Shown here: positions 8,171-17,941 of the stretch, in pieces
Position numbering within the stretch: position 1 is the stretch's first letter
Layout: each line of letters begins with the position of its first letter
DNA from: Planctomycetota bacterium
Lineage (GTDB): Bacteria; Planctomycetota; Planctomycetia; Isosphaerales; Isosphaeraceae
Assembly (NCBI GenBank): GCA_021791715.1
Contig: JAJYWB010000057.1
Span: 1 to 42,386, forward strand
Length of the DNA stretch: 42,386 nucleotides
Direction: 5' to 3'
Notes under the pieces: generated by a model
Told to the model about the DNA's origin: nothing
The model's database searches: none
Seen by the model: the letters and a program-made list of their open reading frames with translations, nothing else
Translations under genes and position numbers: made by a program

Positions 8171-11100
8171 ATGAATATCTCTACGCGATTATCAATAAAC
8201 GCAAATTCGAGCGAAACCGACATCGCCGAGATCCTCTGCTCGGATCAAATCGAACGATGGCGTGCCGGAGATCGGATTTCGGTCGAACGCTACCTCGCCG
8301 AATACCCGGCGCTCGCTTCCGACGATGAGGCTTTGTTCGAGCTGGTTTACGGCGAATTCGCGGTTCGCGATTCGCTTGGAGAATCTCCGACGATCGACGA
8401 GTATACCGGGCGATTCCCCCGCTTCGCCGAACGGTTCTCGCGTCAGGCGGCGATTCATCGCGCCTTCCTCTCCGATCTCCCGGTCGATCTCCCTGACGAA
8501 GAGCCCCCCGTCGCGATCACCGAGGTCGCGGCGCTCGAAACCGAACCGAGAAATCAAGACCCCTCGCTCCCGTCGATCACGGGATACGAGATCCTCGGCG
8601 AACTCGGCCGAGGCGCGACCGGAGTCGTCTACAAGGCTCGCCACCTCGTGCTCAAACGCGTCGTCGCGCTCAAAATCATCCAGCCGCGCATTTATCAAGA
8701 TCGAACCGTCGTCGCGCGATTCCGCCTCGAGGCGGAAACCGCTTCAAACCTTCAGCATCCAAATATCATTCAAATCTATGAATTAGGTGAATATAAAGGT
8801 CAAGGTTACCTGGCGTTCGAGCAGGCTTCGGGGGGGAATCTGCGTGAAAAAATCGCCGGCAAGCCGCAACCGCCGCGGAACGCGGCGACGCTTGTCGAAT
8901 GCATCTCCCGCGCGGTGCATCACGCGCATGAAAACGGCGTTTTGCACCGCGATTTAAAGCCGGCGAACGTCGTGTTGACGAGCGACGGAACGCCCAAGAT
9001 CACCGATTTCGGCCTCGCCAAGTTGATCGAGCACGACGACGGGTTGACTCAAACGGGGGATATCCTCGGCACACCCAGTTACATGGCGCCCGAACAAGCC
9101 CGCGGCGATTCCGAAAAGGTGACCGCGGCGACCGACGTTCACGCGTTGGGCGCCATTCTTTATGAAATGCTCACGGGACGTCCTCCTTATCAGGGCGCCA
9201 CGCCGCTGACGACGCTTGATCAAGTCGTCGCGCATGAACCGCTCGCTCCCTGCAAACTGCAACGCAACACGCCTCGCGATCTCGAAACGATCTGTCTTAA
9301 GTGCCTGGAAAAAGAGCCGAAAAAACGGTACGCGACGGCGCTTGAACTCGCCGAGGATTTGCGTCGATTCCTTGAGAATCGACCGATCCGCGCGCGGCGC
9401 CTCGGCCATGTCGGCCGGTTTTGTCGCTGGAGTCGCCGCGAGCCGGCGCTCGCCGCGTTATCCGCGACACTCGTCGCGAGCGTCGTCGCGGGGTTCGCGG
9501 TCACGGCGACTCTCTGGCGTCGCGCCGAACTCAAAGCTCGCGACGAATCGATCGCCCGCGGCCGCGCCGAGTTCGCCGAAAACGCGGCGCGCGATCGCCT
9601 CTACACGAGCCAAATCGCGGCCGCTCGCCTCGAATGGAGCCTTGATCATTTACCACGCGCCGAATCGATCCTCGACGAATGCGAACCCGCTCGCCGCGGC
9701 TGGGAATGGCGTCATCTCAAAAACCTCAACCATCCGGAAATATTTGATTCTCCCAATCCCGATTTTCCGTTGGCTCTCGATCTCGCTCAATCCGCCGACG
9801 GCGCCAAGCTCGCCGTCGCGGCGTACAACCCCTACGCGCCCAAAGACGCCGAATACCGCTCGGTAGTAACCATATGGCGTGCCATTAATTATGTTAAAAT
9901 TGAAACGTTTCGGTTCAAATCGATCGTATATCGCGTCGACTTCGACTCGCCGGGCGAGCGTTTGCTCGTTAGCCTTGACGACGGTTCGATTCGAGTGATC
10001 GATCTCGCATCGAAACGCGAGATCGCGGCGATCCAGGCCGGGGGATCGGGCCAATTCAGCCCCGACGGATCGCTGATTTTGGCGGGAGGGAAAAGCTTCC
10101 TCACGCTTTACGATCCCGGCGCCGGAAAAGTGATCCGTCGATTTCCCGCGGAACCGGGGCGAGCGACCTTCAGCCCCGACGGTCGTATCGTCGCCGTTTC
10201 GAGCGTTGAATCGATCGTTCTTTATGATTTCGAATCGGGTCGTGAACTTCGAAGGCTCGCGTTCGGCGCGGCGGAAAAAAACGCGCGCTCTTTTCGCTTC
10301 TTCAGGCAAGAGGGCCCCGATCTCGCCTTTAGCCCCGACGCGTCGCTCGTCGCCGCGGCTTCGGCGCCTCCCACGATCTGGGATATCAACACAGGCCGGC
10401 CTTTGTATATTCTTGGGGGTCATCAAGGAGAGGCGCTGGGGATCGCGTTCAGCCCCGACGGTCGTCTCGTCGCGACCGCCGGCGCCGACTCGACGATTCG
10501 ACTTTGGGACGCGCTCACCGGGTCTGAAACCGAAGTCCTCCGCGGTCATCCGCAATGGGCGGCGCAGGTTCTTTTTCACCCCGACGGGGCTCGCCTCGCC
10601 TCGGTCGGACGCGAAGCCGGCGAGCTGAAAATCTGGGATCTCACGCGTTCGCCCCAATATCTTACATCCCCAAATATCCGTGCGCATGCAATCGTTTTCG
10701 ATTCGGGAGATCGCGTCCTTCGCTCGATTGATCGCATCGGCCGGATCGAACGACGCGATCTCGACGGAGCTTCACCGGCGTTTATCGGATCGGCCGACGT
10801 CGCGCCCAAGTGGCTCGTTCCCGCGGTTCTCGCCGATTTCTCCGACGACGTGCGAACGCTCGCCGTCGTTTCTTCAGATCAAAAAATCATAAAAGTGATT
10901 AACGCCTTAAATTCCGATCTTATCGCGACCTTGCGCGGTCTCGAGTTCGCGGCGAATTCGGTCGATTGCGGAGGAGACGGGACGATCGTCGCCGCCGCGG
11001 CGATCGAGCGGGACAAACCACTCGGGCCGGCTCGCGAAATCCGCGTCTGGAACGTCGCCTCTCGCAAATCGATCGCCGTTTTTCACCCGTTCGTCGCGAA

Positions 11101-12427
11101 CACGAGGCGACTTCACGGATCGGTCGCGATCGCTCCCGACGGTCGTTCGGTCGCTTACGACGATTATCCGCCGATTTCGAGCCCGAACGGTTTCGTTCAT
11201 CCCCGCGCCGTTATTCGTGTTCGCTCGCTCGCCGACGGCGCCGAGTCGCTCGCGCTCCCGCTCGACGATCACGATATCGACGATATCGCCTTCAGCCTCG
11301 ACGGTCGAAAGCTCGCCGCAATCGACGTCGAAGGGGGAATGATCGTTTGGGATTTTCCCTCGAAATCGATCGTCTTTCGGCTTCAAGGCGATGGAAACGA
11401 CACATATCGATGCGAGTTTTCACCCGACGGTCGACGCATCGCCGTCGTCGATCGTGAAAAAATCCGCATCCATGATTCCCGCGACGGAAAGGAAATCCTC
11501 GTCTTGCGCGTGTCGTCGCGACGACCGTTCGACGGCGGCTACAACCCCGTCTGCGCCTGGAGCCGCGACGGAAAATCCCTCGCGGCTTCAACGTGGAACG
11601 AAAAAATCGCGGTTTGGGAGGCGCCCGACGAAATAAACCAGCAAGAAAAGTTTAAATTATCAAACGATCGAACATTTACTTGGCGATTGAACGTCGCCGA
11701 ATCCGCTCTCGCTCAAGATCGATCCAAGATCGCGCAGTTTCATCTCGAGCGTTTGAGAAATCAATCGCCTCCCGATCGCTTCGGGGCGTATCGCCGCGCC
11801 GAATTGTCGATGCGATTCGGCGATTGGCTCGCCGCTCGCGGCGATTACACGCGACGCCTCGAAGACGTGGAACCCGACGACGGCTCGGCGACCCTCGGTT
11901 GCGCTCGCGTACTGCTCATCCTCGGCGAGAAAATCGCTTATCAAAAATATCGATCATATCTTCAGAAACAAATTCCACCGAGCGAAGACCGCGATCCCGA
12001 TTGGAGACCGATTCGCGCCCTCTTGCTCGCCCCCGTCGAGCGGACGCTCGCCGACACCCTCGGCGAGTACGCGGCTCGATCGTACGACCGTCCGCGATAT
12101 TACAACGATCCTCGCGAAGAAGACGCGCTCAACTTTTGCCTCGCCCGTTACCGCGCGGAGCGTTACGCCCAAGCCCTGGCGGCGTGGGATCACTATTCAA
12201 CCGATTACCCATACGACTCGAAATGGTACGCGCCCCTTTATGCGCTCATCCTCCATCGGCTCGGCCGCGTTGAAGAAGCTCACTCACGACTCGACGACGC
12301 CGAAAAATCGCGTCGATCCGCTCCTCGGGAAGAATTCGAATCCGATTCCACACGAATACGAATCCCTCCCGCGTACGCCGATTTCATTATCTTATATGAC
12401 GAAGCCGTAAAAGTCATTCGCCGATGA
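8171..12427 (+). CDS. Membrane Ser/Thr protein kinase with WD40 repeats
   Basis: About 1418 residues. An N-terminal region (WRAGDRISVERYLAEYP and GEFAVRDSLGE) is characteristic of planctomycete kinases. The kinase domain (about 138-410) has GRGATGVVYKAR, the lysine in VALKII (about 168), HRDLKPANVVL (catalytic Asp about 261), DFGLAK (about 279) and GTPSYMAPEQARG, so all catalytic elements are present. A transmembrane segment (about 426-450, LSATLVASVVAGFAVTATLW) leads to a beta-propeller region with repeated FSPDGR and LWD or IWD motifs, then a C-terminal TPR-like region. ATG 8171 was chosen because N-termini of this class start close to the WRAGD motif and AAAGG lies 9 nt upstream; the frame is open to an ATG at 8039. 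The gene follows the sigma factor on the same strand. Confidence 0.9.
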   Translation: MNISTRLSINANSSETDIAEILCSDQIERWRAGDRISVERYLAEYPALASDDEALFELVYGEFAVRDSLGESPTIDEYTGRFPRFAERFSRQAAIHRAFLSDLPVDLPDEEPPVAITEVAALETEPRNQDPSLPSITGYEILGELGRGATGVVYKARHLVLKRVVALKIIQPRIYQDRTVVARFRLEAETASNLQHPNIIQIYELGEYKGQGYLAFEQASGGNLREKIAGKPQPPRNAATLVECISRAVHHAHENGVLHRDLKPANVVLTSDGTPKITDFGLAKLIEHDDGLTQTGDILGTPSYMAPEQARGDSEKVTAATDVHALGAILYEMLTGRPPYQGATPLTTLDQVVAHEPLAPCKLQRNTPRDLETICLKCLEKEPKKRYATALELAEDLRRFLENRPIRARRLGHVGRFCRWSRREPALAALSATLVASVVAGFAVTATLWRRAELKARDESIARGRAEFAENAARDRLYTSQIAAARLEWSLDHLPRAESILDECEPARRGWEWRHLKNLNHPEIFDSPNPDFPLALDLAQSADGAKLAVAAYNPYAPKDAEYRSVVTIWRAINYVKIETFRFKSIVYRVDFDSPGERLLVSLDDGSIRVIDLASKREIAAIQAGGSGQFSPDGSLILAGGKSFLTLYDPGAGKVIRRFPAEPGRATFSPDGRIVAVSSVESIVLYDFESGRELRRLAFGAAEKNARSFRFFRQEGPDLAFSPDASLVAAASAPPTIWDINTGRPLYILGGHQGEALGIAFSPDGRLVATAGADSTIRLWDALTGSETEVLRGHPQWAAQVLFHPDGARLASVGREAGELKIWDLTRSPQYLTSPNIRAHAIVFDSGDRVLRSIDRIGRIERRDLDGASPAFIGSADVAPKWLVPAVLADFSDDVRTLAVVSSDQKIIKVINALNSDLIATLRGLEFAANSVDCGGDGTIVAAAAIERDKPLGPAREIRVWNVASRKSIAVFHPFVANTRRLHGSVAIAPDGRSVAYDDYPPISSPNGFVHPRAVIRVRSLADGAESLALPLDDHDIDDIAFSLDGRKLAAIDVEGGMIVWDFPSKSIVFRLQGDGNDTYRCEFSPDGRRIAVVDREKIRIHDSRDGKEILVLRVSSRRPFDGGYNPVCAWSRDGKSLAASTWNEKIAVWEAPDEINQQEKFKLSNDRTFTWRLNVAESALAQDRSKIAQFHLERLRNQSPPDRFGAYRRAELSMRFGDWLAARGDYTRRLEDVEPDDGSATLGCARVLLILGEKIAYQKYRSYLQKQIPPSEDRDPDWRPIRALLLAPVERTLADTLGEYAARSYDRPRYYNDPREEDALNFCLARYRAERYAQALAAWDHYSTDYPYDSKWYAPLYALILHRLGRVEEAHSRLDDAEKSRRSAPREEFESDSTRIRIPPAYADFIILYDEAVKVIRR

Positions 12428-12558
12428 TCGATCCGCTCGATGTCCGGTCTTTAACGATCGGCGCCCCCGCGCGACGGTCGCGTTCGCGTCGAAAGAACGG
12501 TAACGTGTATCCGTTCCAAGGACGATGCGAGGCTCGGTATATAACAAGGAAAATCATT

Positions 12559-13563
12559 ATGAGTGTATCCGTTCGTGTTATCCTTCCGGCGTTCGTGTTA
12601 TCGATCGCCGCCGCGTTTCCCGTCTTCGCCGACGACGAAACTGCGTCGCTTAAAACGTTTTCATCGATCGGCAAAGGCTCCCCCGCGCTCGACGGTTACG
12701 GCGAGGCCGAACTGCTTCGCCATGAAGGCAAAGGCCGCCTTTCGCATATGTGGTTCGGCGGCGATTGGCCCGGCTACGATAAAACACGAGTGCGCGTTTA
12801 TGTCGACGACGAAAAAACTCCTTCGATCGACATGGAACTCGGCCTCGGCCACGGTCAGGGCTTCGGCGACACCAATTCCCCCTGGGGCGCCGAACGAGTC
12901 GGCAGAACCGGCAGCCCCAGCGGGATTTACAACACGTATCCGATCCCTTTCGGCAAAAACATCCGCGTCACGGCGCAACGCGATAAACAATCTCCCAAGG
13001 CGTCGCCGTTTTGGTGGATCGTCCGCGGAACCGATAACCTTCGCGTCACGCTCGGCGGGGTTAAATTGCCCGAATCCGCTCGATTGAAGCTTTATAAACA
13101 TGAAAACTTCACAGCAAAACCGATGGAGGAATTCAGTCTGTGCGATGTCAAAGGCGCGGGCGCGCTTTATCAGGTGACGATCGCGGGGCACGGGTTGCGC
13201 GAAACGGGGGATTGGAAAAACCTCAGCTTCCTTGAGGCGTGCATGCGAGGCTATTTCGACGGCGCCGACGAGCCGACGCTCCTTTCATCGGGTCTCGAAG
13301 ATTATTTTCTCGGCACGTATTATTTCAACCGAGGTCGTTACGCCAACAACGTCGCGGGATTGACGCATCTCGACGTGAAGAATCGAACGTTCTCGGCATA
13401 CCGATTCCACGACGACGATCCGATCTTCTTTCATAAGGGATTTCGGCTGACTTGCCGCTGCGGCGAAACCGAAGACGGCTCGAAACAAGGTAAAACGATG
13501 GGGGATCCTCCCGAGACGCGATACACCACGTACGCCTGGGTTTACGAGTGGCCGTCGAATTGA
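12559..13563 (+). CDS. Secreted DUF2961 / GH172-family protein
   Basis: A 334-residue protein with a cleavable signal peptide (MSVSVRVILPAFVLSIAAAF, ending near VFA). The motifs HMWFGGDW, the segment around GIYNTYPIPF, and SSGLEDYFLGTYYF match the DUF2961 family, now classed as glycoside hydrolase family 172. Known members act on alpha-fructofuranosyl or arabinofuranosyl linkages, with glutamates as catalytic residues; the Glu in GLEDYFLG is a candidate. The substrate cannot be read from sequence. The start is supported by AAGGA at 12546-12550, 8 nt upstream; the frame is open 135 bp further upstream and would overlap the kinase stop, but that extension would hide the signal peptide. A strong hairpin terminator follows. 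Confidence 0.85.
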   Translation: MSVSVRVILPAFVLSIAAAFPVFADDETASLKTFSSIGKGSPALDGYGEAELLRHEGKGRLSHMWFGGDWPGYDKTRVRVYVDDEKTPSIDMELGLGHGQGFGDTNSPWGAERVGRTGSPSGIYNTYPIPFGKNIRVTAQRDKQSPKASPFWWIVRGTDNLRVTLGGVKLPESARLKLYKHENFTAKPMEEFSLCDVKGAGALYQVTIAGHGLRETGDWKNLSFLEACMRGYFDGADEPTLLSSGLEDYFLGTYYFNRGRYANNVAGLTHLDVKNRTFSAYRFHDDDPIFFHKGFRLTCRCGETEDGSKQGKTMGDPPETRYTTYAWVYEWPSN

Positions 13564-13576
13564 ATCGTCGCGGGAT

Positions 13577-13616
13577 CGACCGACGTCGAAGTAAACGGTC
13601 GACGTCGGTCGCTTTT
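13577..13616 (+). terminator. Intrinsic terminator after the GH172-like gene
   Basis: Perfect 13-bp complementary arms (CGACCGACGTCGA at 13577-13589 and its complement at 13599-13611) enclose a 9-nt loop and are followed by CTTTT. It starts 14 bp after the stop codon, so it probably ends the transcript of the GH172-like gene and possibly the sigma/kinase unit upstream. Confidence 0.85.
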
Positions 13617-14246
13617 AATGATTAAGTATCAAGCTTGATCAGATGCGTAGAATCAGAATATATTGTGATATCAAATTAAAGCATGGCGACTTCCGCGACG
13701 ATCGCGGCGGATTGACGAATCCCGGAATCGCGATGATCGCCGATCCGAATTGAATCGGCGAGAAGGCCGATCCGATCGGCTGAAGGAGCTTCGTGCTTAA
13801 GAATCTCGACGAAACGATCTCGATGATTCCTGGAACGGAAGGTTCGATGCGAAGGAATGGAAGGTTCGTCGATCCGCATGCTGTGTATATATGTTTGTAT
13901 TTCTGTGCGGTTAACGCCGTCCTTTGAGCCGACGACGTTTTCTTCGATGTCGCCGAGTTTATCTCCATGCGCGGCGGACGACGGTCGTCCGTAAGTAATA
14001 TTTAAATGAAAATAAAATTATTCATTGTCCAATTTGCTTCGAACCGGGTCGGCCGAGCGGTTATTATTTTGGCGGAGTGCGGCGAGCGGCGCGAGGCGCG
14101 GCACGAATCAACCCGGGCTTGGCGAATCGGCCGAAGTTTGCTACGTTTCGCCGCGTCGCGGTCGCGGATCGGCCCGGGATTCCGGGCTCGGGTGAGAATT
14201 GACCGATTCGTCGCGACGAGCGCGATCTCCGCGGAGGTTCGTAAGG
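13617..14246. other. Intergenic region without a supported gene
   Basis: There is no convincing coding sequence. Open frames here (for example 13639-13968 on the minus strand) lack a ribosome-binding site and any recognisable domain. A near-perfect 17-bp palindrome (CGGACGAC, G, GTCGTCCG) sits at 13974-13990 beside an AT-rich tract at 13991-14040. Together these could be a regulatory region for the gene starting at 14247. Confidence 0.4.
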
Positions 14247-15239
14247 ATGCGCAGTATTCGCTTCCAGATGACGGCGTCGCCCGCACTTTTGTTGACGCTC
14301 GCGGCGGTCGTCGCGCACGGGCAGGGGGTCGGTTCGAACGTTCCGCAAGCCGGCGCCGGGGCGTCGGGAACGACCGTGCGCGGTGGAACGAACGCGCAGC
14401 GCGGCGGTTCGGTAACGAAACAGACGGCGCGGCCCGGTTCGGGCGCCGATTCGCAGAAGGCCGATTCCGCGAAAAATGGGACCGTCAAGTACGATCCAAT
14501 GGACCCCAACGTCCGCGCCCGAATGGAGAAACTGCTCGTGGTTTGGAGCGAGCGGAGCCAACAAATCAAAACGGTTTCGACGCGATACAAAGAGACCGAC
14601 GTACAGCCGGGGCTCAAGATCAACGCGTCGTTTGAAGGCGTCGCGCGGCTTCAGAGCCCCAATTTGCTTTCGCTCGAAAAGACCGAGGTCGCTCCCAAAA
14701 ATATCGATCCCAAAGACGCCGAAAAGCTTTATCGCGAGCTTGTGGTATCCACGGGAGAAAAAATTTACAAGTATTCTTGGCTTGAAAAACAAGTTCAAAT
14801 TTACACGTTGGATAAAGACGAACGAGCGCGCGCGATGCAGGAGGGGCCGTTGCCGTTTTTGTTCAACATGCGGATCGCCGACGCCAAAAAACGTTTCGAC
14901 ATGTACTTGTTGGGCGAGACTCCGCAGGCGTATCTGGTTCAGATCCTGCCCAAGCAAGCCGAAGATAAAGAGGAATTTTCGCTCGCGTATATCGAGCTGG
15001 ATAAAAAGCTGTTTATGCCGAATCGCTTGATTTTGGTGAATCCCAACGGGAACCCCAAAGATCATCGAACATTTGTGTTCAGCGACGTCGAATTGAATCA
15101 GAAGATTGATCCGCGGTTGTTCAAGCCGCGTCAAAAGCAAAAGGGATGGCAAGAGGTGAACGTCAACACCGATCAACAGGAATCGAATAAGAAGGCGGCG
15201 CGGCGCGTGCCGATCGACCAGCCGCGACGTTCGCGGTGA
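14247..15239 (+). CDS. Exported TIGR03009-type planctomycete protein
   Basis: A 330-residue protein with an N-terminal signal peptide (MRSIRFQMTASPALLLTLAA, cleavage probable after VAHG). A Gly/Ala/Thr-rich low-complexity stretch follows (about 28-75), then a globular domain from about 85 to 315 with IKTVSTRYKETDVQPGLKI and PLPFLFNMRIADAKKRFDMY. This pattern corresponds to the planctomycete domain family TIGR03009, which resembles LolA/LolB-like lipoprotein carrier folds; that function is not established. It is probably periplasmic. The start is supported by GGAGG at 14233-14237, 9 nt upstream. The C-terminus is basic (KKAARRVPIDQPRRSR). Confidence 0.75.
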   Translation: MRSIRFQMTASPALLLTLAAVVAHGQGVGSNVPQAGAGASGTTVRGGTNAQRGGSVTKQTARPGSGADSQKADSAKNGTVKYDPMDPNVRARMEKLLVVWSERSQQIKTVSTRYKETDVQPGLKINASFEGVARLQSPNLLSLEKTEVAPKNIDPKDAEKLYRELVVSTGEKIYKYSWLEKQVQIYTLDKDERARAMQEGPLPFLFNMRIADAKKRFDMYLLGETPQAYLVQILPKQAEDKEEFSLAYIELDKKLFMPNRLILVNPNGNPKDHRTFVFSDVELNQKIDPRLFKPRQKQKGWQEVNVNTDQQESNKKAARRVPIDQPRRSR

Positions 15240-15436
15240 GCCGAGGGTTCGATTCTCAAGATCGGCGAGGCGAATCGGCACACGAATAAATATCGATTGA
15301 ATTGATATATGCTTTCATCGAGATCGGTGGAGAACGATCGTCGCATTGGAAGCGTGCAAATTCGCGAACGTCGATCGAGGTGGGGTCGGCGGGCTAATTC
15401 GCGGCTCGCTCCGAGGTCGCGCGTCGTATCGCTTGT

Positions 15437-15465
15437 TTGACGGAGATTTCGCCGAGGTTTATAAT
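15437..15465 (+). promoter_or_regulatory. Sigma-70-type promoter for the NfeD-like gene
   Basis: TTGACG (15437-15442) and TATAAT (15460-15465) are separated by exactly 17 bp, giving a five-of-six -35 box and a perfect -10 box. Transcription would start near 15472, leaving an untranslated leader of about 160 nt before the ATG at 15632. It is the only near-consensus housekeeping promoter I found in the window. Confidence 0.8.
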
Positions 15466-15631
15466 CAAACCGGCTAGGACCGAGTCGGCGTTCGATTCGC
15501 TTGAAACGCGATTCGCCCGCGGGGCTGGTATCCGCATCTAGCCGGGATCGGCCGTTGAAGTCGAGAACGGACGAGGCGCTTGGCGTCTCGCGAGCGACTT
15601 CGGGCCTCGCCTCGGAGGGAGTCCGTCATCC

Positions 15632-17851
15632 ATGAAACGCCCGCTCTCCAAGAGATTGCGAAGCAACGCCTTTCCGCTAGCATTGATCGTTTTGACAATC
15701 AGTTGGTATCCGTCGTATCATACTCCCGCGCAGGAGGGGGGAACCGAGACGACTCCCGGGCAGTTTTTCACGATCGACGAACCGATTAGTTTTGATCGAG
15801 TCGAGGAACTGAAGGCGTCGACACAACCGTTGGTCGATCGTTTTAACAAGCCGGGGCAGGGGGATCGGGGTCGTCCGACTCTCGTTTTTCACATCAAATC
15901 TGGGGATAATCGGCCCGGTCAAACGTCTTACGGCGTCGCGTACGAATTATCCGAGTTGATCGCGCGGAAGCTGAGCGGCGCCAAGATGACGGTCGCATAT
16001 GTATCCGAGCCTCTCAGCGGCTACGCGGTGCTTGTCGCGCTCGCGTGCGACGAGATCGTGATGGGGCCCGACGCGACGCTGGGGCCGATTCTTCCCGAAG
16101 GCGAACGTCCGCGGAACGCTGTGAAAGAATACGTGCGCGATCTGGCGCGATTGAAAGGCCGCGAGCCCGAGCTTTTCCTGGGGATGCTCGAACCGAACGC
16201 CGACCTGCGGCTCGTACGCGTTGATGATCGCTCAATTCATCATGTTTTTTCAGACAATTTGGCCGAGTTTAAAAAGACGCACGTCGTGGTGTCGGACGAG
16301 CCCGCCTGGCAGGGGGCTCGTGCGGGGGTTTTAACCGCCGAGGAGTCGCGCCGGCAAGGGTTGGCGAAGATGATCGCGGAGAATCGATCGCAGATCGCCA
16401 ACGCGTATCATCTCGCGTCGAAGGCCGCGGTCGACGATCCGACGATCGGCGACGACGTGAAACCGCTTTGGATTCGGATCGACGGTCGGGTCGATTCGAC
16501 CAAAGAGGCGTATCTGCGGCGGAGAATTATTCAGGCTTCTCAAGAAGGTTTGAATTTGTTGATTTTTCAGATCAACAGCGAGGGGGGCGAGGAGAGCGCC
16601 GCGGATAATGTAGCCGATTTGATCGACGGCGTGAAAAACATGAAGACCGTGGCTTATATTGATGATCGTGCTCTCGGCATGTCGTGCCTAATACCGCTGG
16701 CGTGCGACGAGATCGTCTTCCGGCTCGATTCGAAGTTGGGGAATCTTCAGCATACGATACCGTCTTCGGGTAATCCGAGGCTGCTCGATCAGGATCAGAT
16801 CAAGCTTTTCGCCGACAAGGCTGCGCGGCTGGCGCGTAATAATCATCATCCCGAGGCGGTCGCGCGGATGATGGTCGATCCCACCGCGGAGCTGGTGCAG
16901 GCGAAAGATAATCAAACGGGCGCGGTGATGTTCATCCTCGCGTCTGAAATGGATCTTCAGCCCGGTCGGTACACCGTGCTCGATCGAATCCGCGATCGCC
17001 AGGGGGAGCGGTTGCTGACGCTCGACGACAAAGACGCGCTCGCGTACGGCATGACGCAAAACATCGTCAAGGACGACGGCGAATTCAAGGCGATTTTCAA
17101 TCTGAAAAACAAATCGATCCGCGTCGACACGCCGACGTGGGTCGATACGATCGTCACGACGCTTAACACGACGTGGATGCGTACGCTGTTGTTGTTTATC
17201 GGTATGTTGATGTTGATTTTGGAGATCAAGGTTCCCGGCGTCGGCCTGCCGGCGATCATCTCGGCGCTTTCGTTCCTTCTGTTCTTCTGGAGCAGTTATA
17301 TGAACAAAACCGCCGATGAACTTGAGATTATTCTTTTTGTCGTGGGGCTGGTTTGTTTGGGGCTCGAACTGTTCGTGTTTCCGGGAGTCGGCGTTTTCGG
17401 CATGAGCGGCGTTTTGTTGATTTTGGTGAGCGTGGTGATGGCGAGCCACACGTTTGTTTGGCCGACGCAGGATTCGGAATACCGTCAGATGGGGGGAACG
17501 CTGCTCCAGATCACTCTCGTGCTGTTGGGAGTGATGGCCGGAGCGGTGATTATCGGTCGTTATTTTCCATCGATCCCGCTGTTCAATCGGATGGTTCTCA
17601 AACCCGAACCTTACACTCCCGACGAAGTCGACGCCGATCCGACCGCCAAACCCGCGGCGACGGGCGACGCGCATTATCATTATCTGATCGGTGAAACGGG
17701 TCGAACGACGACCGTCCTTCGCCCCTCGGGGAAAGCTCGCATCGGCGATCAACTAATCGACGTCACCGCCGACGGCTTCTTCATCGAGCGCGACACCCTC
17801 GTCGAGGTCGTCGACGTGCAGGGAAGTCGCGTGATCGTCAAACGGGTTTGA
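15632..17851 (+). CDS. NfeD-type membrane protein with duplicated ClpP-like domains
   Basis: 739 residues. A signal or anchor segment (about 13-26) is followed by two ClpP/SppA-like crotonase-fold domains (about 80-250 and 275-480), each with the hallmark LACDEIV. Four or so hydrophobic segments (about 515-645) and a C-terminal NfeD OB-fold domain (about 685-739, ending VVDVQGSRVIVKRV) complete the standard long NfeD order. Such proteins are membrane-bound proteases or chaperone-like partners of SPFH/stomatin proteins. At the nucleophile position the first domain has Ser129 (PLSGYA) while the second has Gly349 (RALGMSC), so at least the second looks inactive. GGAGGGA lies at 15614-15620 ahead of the ATG, and a promoter lies at 15437-15465. 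No stomatin gene is adjacent. Confidence 0.85.
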   Translation: MKRPLSKRLRSNAFPLALIVLTISWYPSYHTPAQEGGTETTPGQFFTIDEPISFDRVEELKASTQPLVDRFNKPGQGDRGRPTLVFHIKSGDNRPGQTSYGVAYELSELIARKLSGAKMTVAYVSEPLSGYAVLVALACDEIVMGPDATLGPILPEGERPRNAVKEYVRDLARLKGREPELFLGMLEPNADLRLVRVDDRSIHHVFSDNLAEFKKTHVVVSDEPAWQGARAGVLTAEESRRQGLAKMIAENRSQIANAYHLASKAAVDDPTIGDDVKPLWIRIDGRVDSTKEAYLRRRIIQASQEGLNLLIFQINSEGGEESAADNVADLIDGVKNMKTVAYIDDRALGMSCLIPLACDEIVFRLDSKLGNLQHTIPSSGNPRLLDQDQIKLFADKAARLARNNHHPEAVARMMVDPTAELVQAKDNQTGAVMFILASEMDLQPGRYTVLDRIRDRQGERLLTLDDKDALAYGMTQNIVKDDGEFKAIFNLKNKSIRVDTPTWVDTIVTTLNTTWMRTLLLFIGMLMLILEIKVPGVGLPAIISALSFLLFFWSSYMNKTADELEIILFVVGLVCLGLELFVFPGVGVFGMSGVLLILVSVVMASHTFVWPTQDSEYRQMGGTLLQITLVLLGVMAGAVIIGRYFPSIPLFNRMVLKPEPYTPDEVDADPTAKPAATGDAHYHYLIGETGRTTTVLRPSGKARIGDQLIDVTADGFFIERDTLVEVVDVQGSRVIVKRV

Positions 17852-17941
17852 ATCGCGCGGATCGTTTATCCTTCATTCCTTTTATTGCATGAAAAAACTT
17901 TTCTCTAGATCAATCTCATGTTTTTGATCGGGGATCGACGC

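Noticed and set aside
13639..13968. 109-codon open frame on the minus strand
   Set aside because: No ribosome-binding site, no domain, and an unusual composition compared with neighbouring genes.
14064..15281. 405-codon open frame antisense to the TIGR03009-type gene
   Set aside because: The sense strand has a signal peptide, ribosome-binding site and family motifs; the antisense protein shows no recognisable features.
16688..17752. 354-codon open frame antisense to the NfeD-like gene
   Set aside because: It is rich in Arg, His and Gln and mirrors the membrane segments of the real gene.
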